Source of the DNA: Hydrangea macrophylla | Taxonomy: Eukaryota > Streptophyta > Magnoliopsida > Cornales > Hydrangeaceae | DNA length: 64,000 nucleotides | Direction: 5' to 3' | NCBI GenBank assembly: GCA_033977485.1 | Contig: CM066997.1 | Location: 76,478,634-76,542,633, forward strand | Shown: positions 23,584-34,393 of the stretch, in pieces | Layout: each line of letters starts with the position of its first letter | Numbering within the stretch: position 1 is the first letter of the stretch | Notes under the pieces: generated by a model | The model's input: only the letters and a program-made list of their open reading frames with translations | What the model was told of the DNA's origin: nothing | Databases searched by the model: none | Made by a program: the position numbers and the translations under genes

Positions 23584-24919
23584 GTCATGAGTTTTGTAAG
23601 GTCACTACAATCTGTCCAAAGTTTCAGAACAGTAACACTCTTTTGAAATAAGTAAATCAGAACCTTAATAAAGTATTTGTGACCCAAAATAATTTTTCCT
23701 AAGTAGATTAATGTGTTAGGAAGTCACCCTAAAAAGAACAAAGCAGTTCTGATCTTTTTGCTATTTTTAAAAAATCAAAAAAAATCTCTGGACAGAGAGT
23801 TGTACATCTCTGAGTGATGTCTGGTGTTTGTCCTTTTCCATGAGATCTAACCATTGAAGCTTTGATTTTCTTTTTGATTTGAAAACTAGACTCACAGAGG
23901 CATCTTGTGTCCAAAATTCATCAAGATCAAACCATGGGAAGCATGCTTTTTATTTTGTTAAAGTTCTGGTCTGCTCTCTGCAATTTTCATAATTTTATGA
24001 CAGATTTGACCAACTTTGTAAATAATGGTCCAAATGACTTTTCTATGACCTAGGGCTCAAACCATGTTTTAATAATGATTAGTTAAGCTTGAATTCAAAG
24101 TTTAAGTGATCTAAATCACTGATTATTTCATATTTTATTCTTGTTCATGAACATATTCATCCATGTGGCTTGATGCTTGTAATTAGGACTTGTTTGCTTT
24201 AGATTTAATTACATTTGATAGATTTAAGCTAGAAGTCTAAGATTGTCATTCAAGATCCAACTTTATATATTGTATATCATGTGGACTAACCCATCGTTTT
24301 GTAGCGCTATTAAGGTATGATTTCTTGAACTCCTCTTTAGTTTATTTTTATTTTATCGATTTTTCAACTTAATGCGCGACACCTTAGAATTAGGTTTTGC
24401 TTTACTTGTATATATGGATTAGAGACTCTTTTCCTAGGTTTTATCTATTTGCATGCATTTGCACGTTTAGATATTCGTGGCCGGATCCCGGGTAAGTTCT
24501 CTCGTTCCCTATTTGCATATCATATTGCTTGCTACCTGAATTACGTGGCTTTTGAATGATATTTTATCACTTGCAATCTTACACCATTTAGACATGCTTT
24601 TGTAATGTATATTTTATACATATGTATTATTTGAGGGCACATTTAAATTAATAATTCGATTAGAAGGATGTTGAGTAGAGGCCTATCGCAAGATAGGATG
24701 AGAGAGGGTGTTTTAGTCTGACGGGCTCCTTCCTCTCTTATTCCATAATCCCCAGACCTAGTTAATCTCTGGTTTCTAAAAAGATCAGTTTGCTTTAAAA
24801 ACGGTTTCTTAATTTTTCTTTTTAAAAATTAAGTGGCGACTCATTGTTTTGTGTTTTAAATCAAAAAAGATTTTAAAAGAAAAGCTGTGGGTAAGAAAAA
24901 TTGCGATATCCACACATAG

Positions 24920-25792
24920 AAAATTCAATTCTAGAATACGTACTAATAATCTAAATTGTCGTAAAGGAAATGCTTTGCTACCATAGGTATAATAACTATT
25001 GAAAGAGAAAATTACACAAACAAATTGGATTAAAAATCTCTATATGTCACTCTACATCAATATTTTAATGCGCAAAATTAACTACCTTCATGTTAATTAT
25101 TGACTATTAGTCCTTTCTCATTTAAAGGTTGGAGTCTTGGAGAGCAATAGTGGTGCAATTCTATAACTTCTTGTGATGTCATAGTTTGTTAGTCATTTAT
25201 ATAATAATTATTTAACTTTTACTTTATGTAAATCAATTGGCAACTGTAATGAGGTTGTTCACTCAATGCCCTTGAAAGTATAGGATACTAGATTGATGAA
25301 TCCTTTAGCTTTCTTGGAATTCCAAATCTTAGTATAAGAAGTCATTTATATTTGTGAGTAATGATATGCTTAACAAAATTGTATCCTAAAGACCAGTAAA
25401 GTGTATTGGGTGAAATGAAATCCTATACAGACTTCACTCACTTTGAGAATATGTAGTACTGTAAATGTCAATTAATTAAGAGGTATGTTGGTTATGATAT
25501 GATGTAATACCTATCCCAAGTCAAATTTATTTGGAGAAAGTCCAAACATGAATTGGTGCCAAAGTGTGCAACTGTTTGAATTCACTGAAAGTGGTTCATT
25601 TCGGTTATTCATCTAAGATTCTAAGTGCAGTGTAATTTACAACATGCCAAACGGCCCTTATGTGGAACTGTGCATGCACATTGCACTGGTTCACTAGAAA
25701 TTTAAATATTTTGTTGTTCACTAATTTACAATGATTGTCTGTATACATGTATATTTATATATGTTTATATAAAATCTAGTTGGTGCATATAT
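24920..25792. other. No gene recognised
   Basis: AT-rich sequence between the family-C solo LTR and the MULE; no frame, RNA or TE terminus I can support. Confidence 0.4.
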
Positions 25793-25802
25793 ATATATAT
25801 AT

Positions 25803-26162
25803 ACGGTCCGGCTCAATGGTGAACCGGGTTGATGAACATACCTGATGAACATGGGTCGACCCGGGTTCACTTAAAATTGGGTTAACAAATTTTTGGGGGG
25901 AAACCAAAAAATAGGGCTGAAAGAATTGGGGGCAAAACCATACGTCTCATTCACACTCACTGTGAGATCTCTCTCTCTCTCTCTCTCTCTCTCCCGTCAC
26001 TCTCCCCTCACTACGCCGCCGGCCAGGTCGTCGCCGACCTCTCGCTCCCTCCACGTCACAGCTTCGGCCTCTCTCTCCAGGTAAGCTTGAGTTCAATCCC
26101 TCACCATCTCGTTCTCCATCTCTCACTCTCTCGTCCTGAATCTCTCAAATCTCCATCTAGGG
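25803..26162 (+). repeat. MULE left TIR
   Basis: Contains ACGGTCCGGCTCAATGGTG, GGGTCGACCCGGGTTCAC, a (TC)n tract at about 25969-25992 and CTCCATCTAGGG at the inner end. The CT-rich inner half with GGCCTCTCTCTCCAG|GTAAGC looks like a leader exon with a splice donor at about 26080, so the TIR may supply the promoter and first exon of both internal genes. Confidence 0.9.
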
Positions 26163-27339
26163 TTTGCTCCGATTGGGCAAAATCTCCGCTTATTCGCACA
26201 TCCCACGCCTATATTTGAGTGATTCAGGAAGTGGAAGATCTTGGTGAGCACATAATGTGGTTACATAATGGGACCTGAGAAAGTCTCTTACTTTTCACTG
26301 TAAAAGGTTGTGGGATATTGAAAATTACTCCAATATCTCCCGCCATCTCTTTTGATCCTAATATTGACACATACTGGAAATTGATATGAAATTAGTGAAG
26401 ATATATTAGAAAATTCTCTTAGTTCTTGGACTTGAAAGTTGGGCTTTGCTTTATAATCATTCTATTAGTTTATAATATGATTTGAAAAGTTTCGAAACTG
26501 ATCTACAGTCAGTGAATAGCTTAATATACATAGTTCTCAACCCTCAAGTTTTATATTGAGCACTAGCAGTAGGGATATATATTTCTTTCTAGCTAGCATA
26601 TTATATGGTAGATTCTTTTTTAAATGTTTCAAGTACTTCGTTATAAAAGTACTGGTACACTTTTCTTTGTCGTACATAATGCACATGGATATTACTCTAC
26701 TCCACTTTGGTGTTGATCACTATGGATATTTACGTTTGTAAGTTCCTTGCATAAATATTTCTGAACAGTCTGTTAAATTTACTTGTTCATCAACTAATGC
26801 AGGATTGCTGCTTAATCTAGGTAGTCCAGTCAGCTGTTTCTTTGAAAGGTATGAAATTCCAGAGCAGTTTCCACTTAATGTTCTTAGTCAGCTGTTTCAG
26901 CCGAGTGCACTGCAAATAGTGTCACCTATAGTGGATGATACTTACACATATAAGTTTGCAGTATCTTGTCCAAAAGTAGCTGAAACGCGTGTCTTTCTCT
27001 AGACTAGATTAAAGAAAAATATAGTTCGATTAGAAATATGTTGTTGCTGCTGAATCTCTCAACCCTCTGTCAATTTAGTGCTGGCTCTGTCAAAATATGT
27101 TGTTGATGCTGTTTTTAATTGTGCTGATTCTTTATTGATGTTGGTTTTTTTTTTCTAAGGATTGAAATAGCTCATGTGCATTGAAAGTCAACTTTGGTTT
27201 GGTAGGTGATCTCATCATCATGTATAGATGTGGCTGCTGTTTAGTTGTTAGTAATATGAATTGCCTCTCTCTCATTAGTAATCTCTCATTAGTAATATGA
27301 ATTGCCACTCTCAAAATTAGCAATCTCTTGTGATGTGCA

Positions 27340-27621
27340 ATGGCAGGCCAGCCTCGAGGCATTTCTTATAGCTATTGGTTCTTGTTTGCAATGTCATCAC
27401 AATCATCCCATACCGGCTATGGTGCGCGATCAAGATTGGGAGGGAGGATTTGCTACTGTGGTGAACCATCCCCAGTGAGGACTGCAAGGACGGATGGAAA
27501 CCATGGCCGAAGATTTGTCGAGTGTGGATTTTTTGGGGTTCGACCAACATGTGGGTACTTTGAATGGGTAGACCCTCCAATGTGTGATCGTGCAAGAGAA
27601 GTTATATATCTACACTCATGA
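27340..27621 (+). CDS. GRF-type zinc-finger protein of the MULE
   Basis: A 93-residue frame (76 residues if the second ATG at 27391 is used, which starts MSSQSSHTGYG and looks the more natural start). The zf-GRF domain runs from about residue 36 to 82: CYCGEP at 38-43, NHGRRFVEC at 54-62, then PTCGYFEWVD at 69-78. These are the Cys/Gly-Arg-Phe/Cys/Phe-x-Trp features of the family. GRF fingers bind single-stranded DNA in topoisomerase III and APE2; many short plant GRF proteins have unknown roles. The frame ends soon after the finger. It lies between the MULE TIRs, convergent with the transposase gene, about 750 bases from its end. Role in transposition is inference from position only. Confidence 0.75.
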   Translation: MAGQPRGISYSYWFLFAMSSQSSHTGYGARSRLGGRICYCGEPSPVRTARTDGNHGRRFVECGFFGVRPTCGYFEWVDPPMCDRAREVIYLHS

Positions 27622-27959
27622 CATGAATCAGTCAATTGAAGCGAGATCTCGAGATTGCTCATAGGAGGGAAAGGATGTATCGTAATGCATTTTTTGGAAC
27701 ATTTTGTTTACTGTTTATTGTTGGAATAAAACTTTACTACATTTAGTGATAAGACAAATGTCTGATCCATTGTACACTGTAAACATTGTAGACCGTAATG
27801 GCATTTGTCGTACTCTTTGTGGAACAAGTATGTAACCTATTGCACTAATGGTAATGTAAAAATTGTGTCATTCAATTTGCCTTGTCAGAAAAGTCTAAAA
27901 TCATTCCAGAATGAATACACATGGTATAAAATCATTTGACCTATATATTCAACTTGAGC

Positions 27960-28190
27960 ACAAATAATCATTCCAAAATAGTCTTTCCAAAATAGTCATA
28001 AAATCATTCCAAAATAATCATTCCAAAATAGTCATAAAATCATTCCAAAATAGTCATAAAATCATTCCAAAATAGTCATGATCTACAAATAAACCATAGT
28101 GATAATCCACATAAACCATTACATATTTATAGTCATGATCCACAAATAAACCATATTGATGATCCACATAAACCATTACATATTAAAAGT
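27960..28190. repeat. Short tandem repeats between the two MULE genes
   Basis: About five copies of a 20-24-base unit containing CATTCCAAAATAGTCATAAA (27970-28080) are followed by two copies of a roughly 63-base unit containing ACAAATAAACCATA and ATCCACATAAACCATTACAT (28080-28185). Located between the two convergent 3' ends. Confidence 0.85.
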
Positions 28191-28216
28191 CTTGAAAAAC
28201 AAAGAAAAAAAATCAT

Positions 28217-29631
28217 GAAGCTTCATGGACTTTCATAAGCATAGCTATCATCCTCTGAACTTGAACATGGAGTTGCATCTTCATTGACGTGAGACGCTCT
28301 ACACAAAGTTAAACCAAAAACAAAACCGTCATTTAATGTGAGATATTTAAAAAAAAACATTATAAAGCAATTTAAAAATAAATATTCTTACTGATTTGTA
28401 AGCATTGGACAAGATCTATCCATATTTCGTCGAACTCTTCCTTAGACTCCGAATTCCAAATACAATTAGAGAACTCATTGTAGTGCTTACTATATTTGAT
28501 CGAGTCTATCTTCTCAGAAAATTTCATCAAAATGTGCCAACTACAAAATCTATGGAATGTATCCGGAAGAGTATATGAAATTGCTTTAGTCATTGCCGGA
28601 TCTTGATCAGTAATGATCATCTTAGGGGCATCACCTGGCATAGCCTCCAAAAATTGGTTGAATAGCCAAACAAATGAATCTGCAGTCTCGTCACTTAAAA
28701 ATGCACAAGCAAAAATAATGGTCTGACCATGATTGTTAACCCCCATTAGTGGTGCAAAAATCATACCATAGCGATTGGTGTTGTATGTAGTATCAAAGAC
28801 GACCACATCACCATAAAATTTATAAGCCCGTCTAGATGTCCCATCGGCCCAAAAGCAATGTTTTATCCTCTGTTCATGATCTGCCTCAATTTTGTATGTG
28901 AAGGATGGATTCTTGGCCTGTTCCAATTTTAAATACTCACTCAACATTTCTCCATCATGCCCCTTTTTCTCATTACTCATATCCCTCTGCTGGTTATATA
29001 AATCTTTTTGTGTACATCCAATGTTTTCAAACCCGCCAGCTTGGACTCCGAGAAAACTGAATTGCTGATGTGAGGGTATGTTCACAAGTCCAAGTTGTTG
29101 CGTCAAACTCTTTTGGGCATTTGAAACGGATCGGTGAGATCTCAAAAGATGCTTCTTTGAAGGGGTTGCCAATGGGTGACAATGACCCTCAACAAATTGT
29201 GTAACTACATATACCCCAGAGTTGTCTCTCACCACAGCTATCTTTGCTTTACAACCCTCTTTCACCGTTCCCCGACGCCTTTGGCTTGCAACACCCGCAA
29301 CCATTATTCCCTTTCCTTGTTTAAAACATACAAACTCCTTCCTATAAATCACATCACTTCCTTACATCTTCTTAGACACCCAACTTCGAATACTAAAACC
29401 ACCTTGTTTAGCGTATGCATTGTAGAAACTGTAAACATCCTCTATTGTTTGAAATTGTTGGCCAAGACTAGGTTTGAGATCAGTGGCCACTTGAGGAAAA
29501 GTACTATCACGACAATTGGAGGTGTCCCCCCATTCATCACTTTCATAATCTGCCCTCAATTCAACAGTCTCTGCCTCTTTATCAAGATAGTCATTTCTTG
29601 CCACATTCTCCCCCTCCATATTGTTGTCCAT
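28217..29631 (-). pseudogene. FAR1/MULE transposase gene with one nonsense codon
   Basis: Start ATG at 29631, just after a good splice acceptor (TTTCTCTTCAG). An acidic N-terminus is followed by a FAR1 DNA-binding domain (FYNAYAKQGGFSIRSW, then FVCFKQGKG and the CKAKIAVV, VEGHCHPL zinc-ligand stretches). The MULE transposase domain follows with VVVFDTTYNTNRYGM (first catalytic Asp), GVNNHGQTIIFACAFL, MIITDQDPAMTKAI (second Asp) and FHRFCSWHIL. A TAA at 29362-29364 interrupts the FAR1 domain; the frame is otherwise open from 29631 to 28372. The last coding residues run into A|GTAAGA, a possible donor, with a possible last exon at about 28305-28217. Full-length FAR1-type proteins continue to a SWIM finger, which I do not see. 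One stop may make this a very recent pseudogene. Confidence 0.8.
29362..29364 (-). other. Nonsense codon in the FAR1 domain
   Basis: TAA follows GTG TCT AAG AAG ATG on the minus strand and the same frame continues with FAR1-domain residues (GSDVIYRKEFVC). It is the only stop between 29631 and 28374 in that frame. Confidence 0.85.
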
Positions 29632-30119
29632 AATGCCTGAAGAGAAATAAAGAAAATAATGAGCAAAGTGCAATCAAGTCTCTAGAATAACTACTTTTAA
29701 AATAACTAGTTTTAAATAGTTTAATAATTGTATAGCTGACTGTAATTAGGGATACATTAGTCTGTGTATGGCTTCAAATTGGCATTAAAATGGCATTTGT
29801 CGTACTAACGTAATACGTATTTTTGTATAGTTAAACAAAAGTGAACCTAATTTTGTTTTCAATGTTCCCAAACTGTCCTAACTGGCCATTCTGTGTTTTC
29901 TATACATCAAGTTAAACAAATAATCTGACAATGGTATAGTTCATTTTGTGTTTTCTATACTATCAGAAACTTCTTAGTTTCTCAGTATAGTTCATCGATG
30001 GTACTAGTTGGATGTTTTAGTTAGTTAATTAGATGACCTTTTTGTGAAGAAAAAAATCTGTAATTGATAATATAAATGTAATCTGGTTTGTAATTGATAA
30101 TATAAATGTAATTGGTAAT

Positions 30120-30386
30120 AAATGTAAATGCAAGCTACTCCAGGACTGTTCTGTCAAAAATAAAACAAACCAGAGAGGGAAATGTTTTATAATTTTACAA
30201 ACCTCATTATATAGATAATTTTACAAACCTCATTTTACAAACCCCAATCAACTCCAAAGACATTGCAAAGACAAAGAGATATATGGAGATTTGCAAAGAC
30301 ATAGAGATCGAGAGTGAGAGATGGAGAAATGTTTTATAATTTTTACAAACCTCATTATATAGATAGATTCTTTTGTTTAATCAATT
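30120..30386. repeat. Short local duplications next to the right MULE TIR
   Basis: AAATGTTTTATAATTTTACA followed by AACCTCATTATATAGATA occurs at about 30180-30218 and again at about 30327-30366. An AGAGATGGAGA-type motif also repeats. These are MULE-internal and non-coding. Confidence 0.6.
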
Positions 30387-30552
30387 GCCCTAGATGGAGA
30401 TTTGAGAGATTCAGGACGAGAGAGTGAGAGATGGAGAACGAGATGGTGAGGGATTGAACTCGAGCTTACCTGGAGAGAGAGGCCGAAGCTGCGACGTGGA
30501 GGGAGCGAGAGGCCGACGACGACCTGGCCGGTGGCGCAGTGAGGGGAGAGTG

Positions 30553-30616
<64 letters not shown>

Positions 30617-30778
30617 CACAGTGAGTGTGAATGAGACGTATGGTTTTGCCCCCAATTCTTTCAGCCCTATTTTTTGGTTTCCCCCTAAAAATTTGTTAAC
30701 CCAATTTTAAGTGAACCCGGGTCGACCCATGTTCATCGAGTATGTTCATCAACCCGGTTCACCATTGAGCCGGACCGT
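30387..30778 (-). repeat. MULE right TIR
   Basis: Inverse of 25803-26162, including ATCTCACAGTGAGTGTGAAT and the terminal GAGCCGGACCGT. The (GA)n tract at about 30555-30611 is longer than its left counterpart. Confidence 0.9.
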
Positions 30779-31084
30779 ATATATATATGTAATTCTTGGA
30801 TTGTTAATTCGTGGAGGTGCTAAATTAAAGTCAGAGAACTCATTGCATCCCTTCGTAACATTGCTTCGCTTCGTACAATCCGAAAGTTTCAATAGACACC
30901 AACTTTTAGCTTGCATGTGTTAAGAGAATGTGAATTACATGTGTTTACATCTGTTAATGTTATGTTTATCCGTATGTATGTTTTGCAATTCAAGAGACTT
31001 CTAACAAAAAGATTGGAATTCACTTTCCAGAAGTTGTAAATGTTTTGCAATGGAACACAAGTTCCGAAATGAATGTTCATCAAC

Positions 31085-31190
31085 CTTGTGCATATTGGAG
31101 TGCAATTTATACAGAACTGTAAATCCGTTCTATCTTGGGAGATGATTGTTCATCAACCTTGAGCACCGAGAGGGAGCAAATTCATCTAAT
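31085..31190 (+). repeat. Dispersed repeat shared with 5090-5195
   Basis: GCATATTGGAGTGCAA, then CAGAACTGTAAATC, GGAGATGATTGTTCATCAAC and GAGAGGGAGCAAATTC. The same order and spacing occur at 5090-5195 with few substitutions. It may be part of an LTR leader. Confidence 0.7.
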
Positions 31191-32160
31191 GGAATTAGTG
31201 TTGTCACTGGGCTCGGATTCTTTCTCAAATTTATTTTGTATTTATTTTGGATCTCCAATCAGTAAGTACTCCGTATTTTAGATTTTAGATTTATACATCC
31301 CAATATATTTTGGATAACAGAAATATTATAATTTTAAGTTTTTAGGATTTTGAAACTTAATATAGTTGTTTTGTGAATTCGCGTATAGTGGGTTGAGGTA
31401 ACATATAAGACAAACGAACTCCCCATACCTCTTTTGAAAGAAATGGTGTTCATATGTTTAATTCCTTTTTTAGTAGTTTAATTCTCAAACAAATCATTCG
31501 TAATATGTTCAAATGGGATATCTATAAATAGTTACATATTGGGGTTGTTTGAGTACGTAAGATGTTTATTTGGATAAACAAAAAATAGGGAAATTTCCAA
31601 CACCAAAGTGAGATTTCTGAGTTAAGAAACAATAAATTAAAAACTTAGGAGATGTACAAATGCATAAAACCTAAAACATACATACTCGTCAACGCATGTA
31701 GGAAGTAGATCCCAAGCTATTTGTAAATGAGTTAAAGTGAGTTATTTTAATGTTAGCATTGCAAAATAATTTTAACACCCTTATTTTACTATTTTGAAAA
31801 AACTTCGAGTGTCCGTTTAAGATTGAGCATAATTTTATCCTACTACTTCCATGTAGTAGAAAAGCAAGCTCCGTATTTGCACAAGGTCTTCCTATCTTAC
31901 TATGAGAGTGCTCTAGATTACCATTGTATTTAGTTTTAAATGAATAAACCAATCTTTTCCACTCATTAAAATGCTGGCACTATAATAAAGTTTAATTACA
32001 TTATACACTCTTGAAGTTTGATCCCTGTCTCACATTAGTTCCTATAATTTCAATTGAATCAATTTGTTCCTTTTGAATTTTAAAAATGAAGCAATGTGGT
32101 CAAAGGATTTTTAATTTTTTTTTTCAGTACTTATGAATTATGAGCTTTTTTTTTTATGAC
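31191..32160. other. No gene recognised
   Basis: AT-rich, with a stretch at 31990-32100 (TTGAAGTTTGATCCCTGTC, AATTTGTTCC) of the type often seen in plant repetitive DNA; an inverted, diverged counterpart lies at about 33290-33405. Confidence 0.35.
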
Positions 32161-33530
32161 TGGCGATAAAGGCACATTAAGTTATTAATTAGGACACCTA
32201 ATCTTAAGTTTAAAAAATTAATTTTTTACCTTTTACTTTAATTAGTAAGGACACCTCACTTATTTTACTATATATTATTTTTCGGTGTCTATTTCCTTGT
32301 TTATTTCCAAATCTTTAGCTACTTCTGATTTTTTTCTCAATCAACTCTTAATCTGAATTCAACGTCTTCTTCGATCAGACTTATTCTCTTGTAAGTTTTT
32401 TTGTTTTCACTAATTGTGATTCTTCTGTCTTGTCGATCAGACTCTCAGACACCACTTGATGTTCACATGTTTTTCGACTACTTATTTTATAAACGAGTGT
32501 TTGAACTTGAAAGCTTACTTGATCTTTTTTGGTTTTAGATATATAATTAATGAATTGAGGGTGATCAAAGTTGTTGACAAGCTTAACGGGTACTACAATT
32601 TAACTTCCTATTTTGTAATTCACCATAAAGATATGATTTCTTTGTAGTTTTTTTTTTGGACTCAAATGTCTTGTTCGTTTCACCTACAGTAACTAGTGAT
32701 AGATTTACTGCACTATAATTTTTTTTTCTTTCTATAAATTTTGTTAAGATTTATTATTGGTATTGATCTACTCTCTCCAACTATGTGTTTTTTGGTATGG
32801 AGATACAACAAGATGAGAACAGTTGGTAAGACTCAAGATTGGAGACTGGAAAGCTCGTATTGGTTGTCCATAATACATTTTTTTGTCCTTTCATAGAATG
32901 CATATGATGTCATTTGTCTTCCCTTGTGAATTTTAATATTAATTTATTTTTGTTGTTTTGTTTTCCAGTGCCATGTATCAGTTCTATCTTGTACTCTACA
33001 TAGTTGAGAGAAATGTTGAGAAAAGCAAATGGTGATGAGAAGGATCTGAATCTTTGCAAGCATGAAACGATCGTCTCAATATTTTTTGTTTTATCTCTGT
33101 ATTAAATTTTTTTTGTTCTATGTTCTATTCAGTCCTGACTTTTAAGTTAATTCAAGTTATTAGAATACAATAATATTCAGTCTTCATGCTGGTTCCAAGA
33201 GCTAGTGGTGTATTTTTGAATATCATGCTATTGTTCAAGTTCTTTAGTGATGAATAATTATTTCACTGAAAGTAAAAAAGTTGTCACAAAAAATGTTTGA
33301 GGGATTAAAATGACAGTTATAAAACTACATGGACTAGAATGACACTTTCTAAACTACAAGGACCAAATTGACATAAAAGGCAAACTAGGAGGGTGTAAAA
33401 TATAGTTAAGCTTATAATACATAGTAAAATAAGTGAGGTGCCTTTACTAATTAAAATAAAAAGGTAAAAATTGATTTTTTTTAACCTAAACTAGGTGTCT
33501 TAATTAGAAATTCTATGTGCCGTATCGCTA
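32161..33530. mobile_element. DNA transposon with about 118-bp TIRs, non-autonomous
   Basis: 32161-32278 and the reverse complement of 33413-33529 align over their full length. Shared features are GGCGATAAAGGCACAT versus GCGATACGGCACAT at the tips and ATTAGTAAGGACACCTCACT versus ATTAGTAAAGGCACCTCACT inside. About 1.1 kb lies between, with leader-like CT-rich sequence near 32330-32395 but no recognisable protein. Long TIRs suggest a MULE-type element. The flanks are poly(T) on both sides and a TSD cannot be read with confidence. Confidence 0.65.
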
Positions 33531-33556
33531 CTTTTTTTTTTTGACAACTTTATGTG

Positions 33557-33738
33557 TAGGTGTCTTAACTACTTTCCTTGTGGTTGGATGGCAAGGCCTC
33601 TAGGTGTTATACCCAGAGGTCTCAAGTTCAAATCTCAAGGGGGTGGCCACAGGTGATTCTCCCGGATGCCCTAGCCTCGTGGAATTAGTCGAGGTGCGCG
33701 CAAGCTGGCCCAGACACCCACGGTTACCAAAAAAAAAA
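33557..33738 (+). mobile_element. tRNA-derived SINE, 13-bp TSD
   Basis: Flanked by identical ACAACTTTATGTG at 33544-33556 and 33739-33751 and ending in an adenine tract. The head holds an A-box-like TGGTTGGATGG (33581-33591) and a B-box-like AGTTCAAATCTC (near 33627), about the spacing of a pol III promoter. The body (CCTCGTGGAATTAGTCGAGG, GCAAGCTGGCCCAGACACC) is of the kind seen in plant SINEs. About 182 bases long. Confidence 0.9.
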
Positions 33739-33840
33739 ACAACTTTATGTGCAGCCAGTACTGAAAGCACTTCGACTCTGGGTAATCGTGTGCCTAAGGT
33801 CTCCACGGCTCCTGGCCGGGCGCTCTTGGGCTGATTCCCG

Positions 33841-34393
33841 CTATGTAGCACGGGTACGGACACGTGACACGGGTACGATACGATACGGGTACGGGGGTAC
33901 GGCAATTTTCAAAAATGCAGGGTACGGGTACGGCTACAGCTAGGGTACCTTGAATAAAAATATATTTTTAATAATTTTTTAAGAAAGAAAAAAAAAAGAA
34001 AAGAAGAAGATCAAACATCACTACAACATATTAATCCACATATTAGCAAATAAGTAGTCTAAGGACTAAACAACATTGTTTTAGCATTACAAGTCCACAA
34101 CATTAAAGAAAAAATAAATAAATAAAAAAGAAGAAGAAGAAGAAGCAAGTCCACTAAGTACCCACGCCGTACCCATGAAGTACCCCCCATAGTTTTTAAA
34201 AAATGCAATCTGATCCCCGTACCGTATCCACGAAGTACCCAAACTATACTCAAGTTGAATCCTTCACTTAACAGTATCAGGACACCGCTAGAGGGGTACC
34301 CGACATGTACCCAGGAGTATGGTACAGGTGTCGGTGTCCCCCAAGTACCCGGTACGGGTACTTCACTCAAAATGGAGTACCCATGCTTCCTAG
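33841..34393. mobile_element. hAT MITE, TSD GATTCCCG
   Basis: The left end CTATGTAGCACGGGTACGG and the inverse of the right end, CTAGGAAGCATGGGTAC, make the TIR. Perfect 8-bp duplications GATTCCCG lie at 33833-33840 and 34394-34401. GTACGGGTACGG-type motifs fill the subterminal regions and the core is AT-rich. 553 bases. Fragments of the same family occur at 12876 and 20939. Confidence 0.88.

Larger units (their letters stand above)
21361..24914 (+). mobile_element. Solo LTR, family C, TSD CATAG
   Basis: Starts TGTAGACACCCCGATTTTG and ends GCGATATCCACA, flanked by perfect CATAG duplications at 21356-21360 and 24915-24919. The ends match family A (TGTAGACACC...TCCACA) and AGTGGCGACTC occurs near the 3' end in both, but the body differs, so it is a related family. 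A TATAAAAG box lies at 22052-22059, about 690 bases from the start, leaving a leader/R-U5 of more than 2 kb. It holds tandem-like GGCACTCAGTGAGTGCCG motifs at 21625-21930 and a nested hAT MITE at 23036-23583. There is no internal region, so it is a solo LTR. Confidence 0.88.
25803..30778. mobile_element. Mutator-like element with long TIRs
   Basis: Terminal inverted repeats of about 360 bases (25803-26162) and 390 bases (30387-30778) begin ACGGTCCGGCTCAATGGTG at each end. The flanks are ATATATATAT on both sides (25793-25802 and 30779-30788), consistent with a 9-10 bp MULE target duplication, though the AT-dinucleotide target makes the exact length ambiguous. Inside are a FAR1/MULE transposase gene on the minus strand and a GRF zinc-finger gene on the plus strand, tail to tail. 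The TIR length difference comes mainly from a (TC)n tract (short on the left, about 57 bases on the right). Confidence 0.9.

Noticed and set aside
30377..30655. A Ser/Leu-rich frame and its antisense Arg/Glu-rich frame
   Set aside because: Both come from the (GA)n tract and CT-rich leader of the MULE right TIR.
33581..33640. A tRNA gene
   Set aside because: The A- and B-box-like motifs belong to the tRNA-derived head of a SINE with a poly(A) tail and TSD; no cloverleaf could be drawn.
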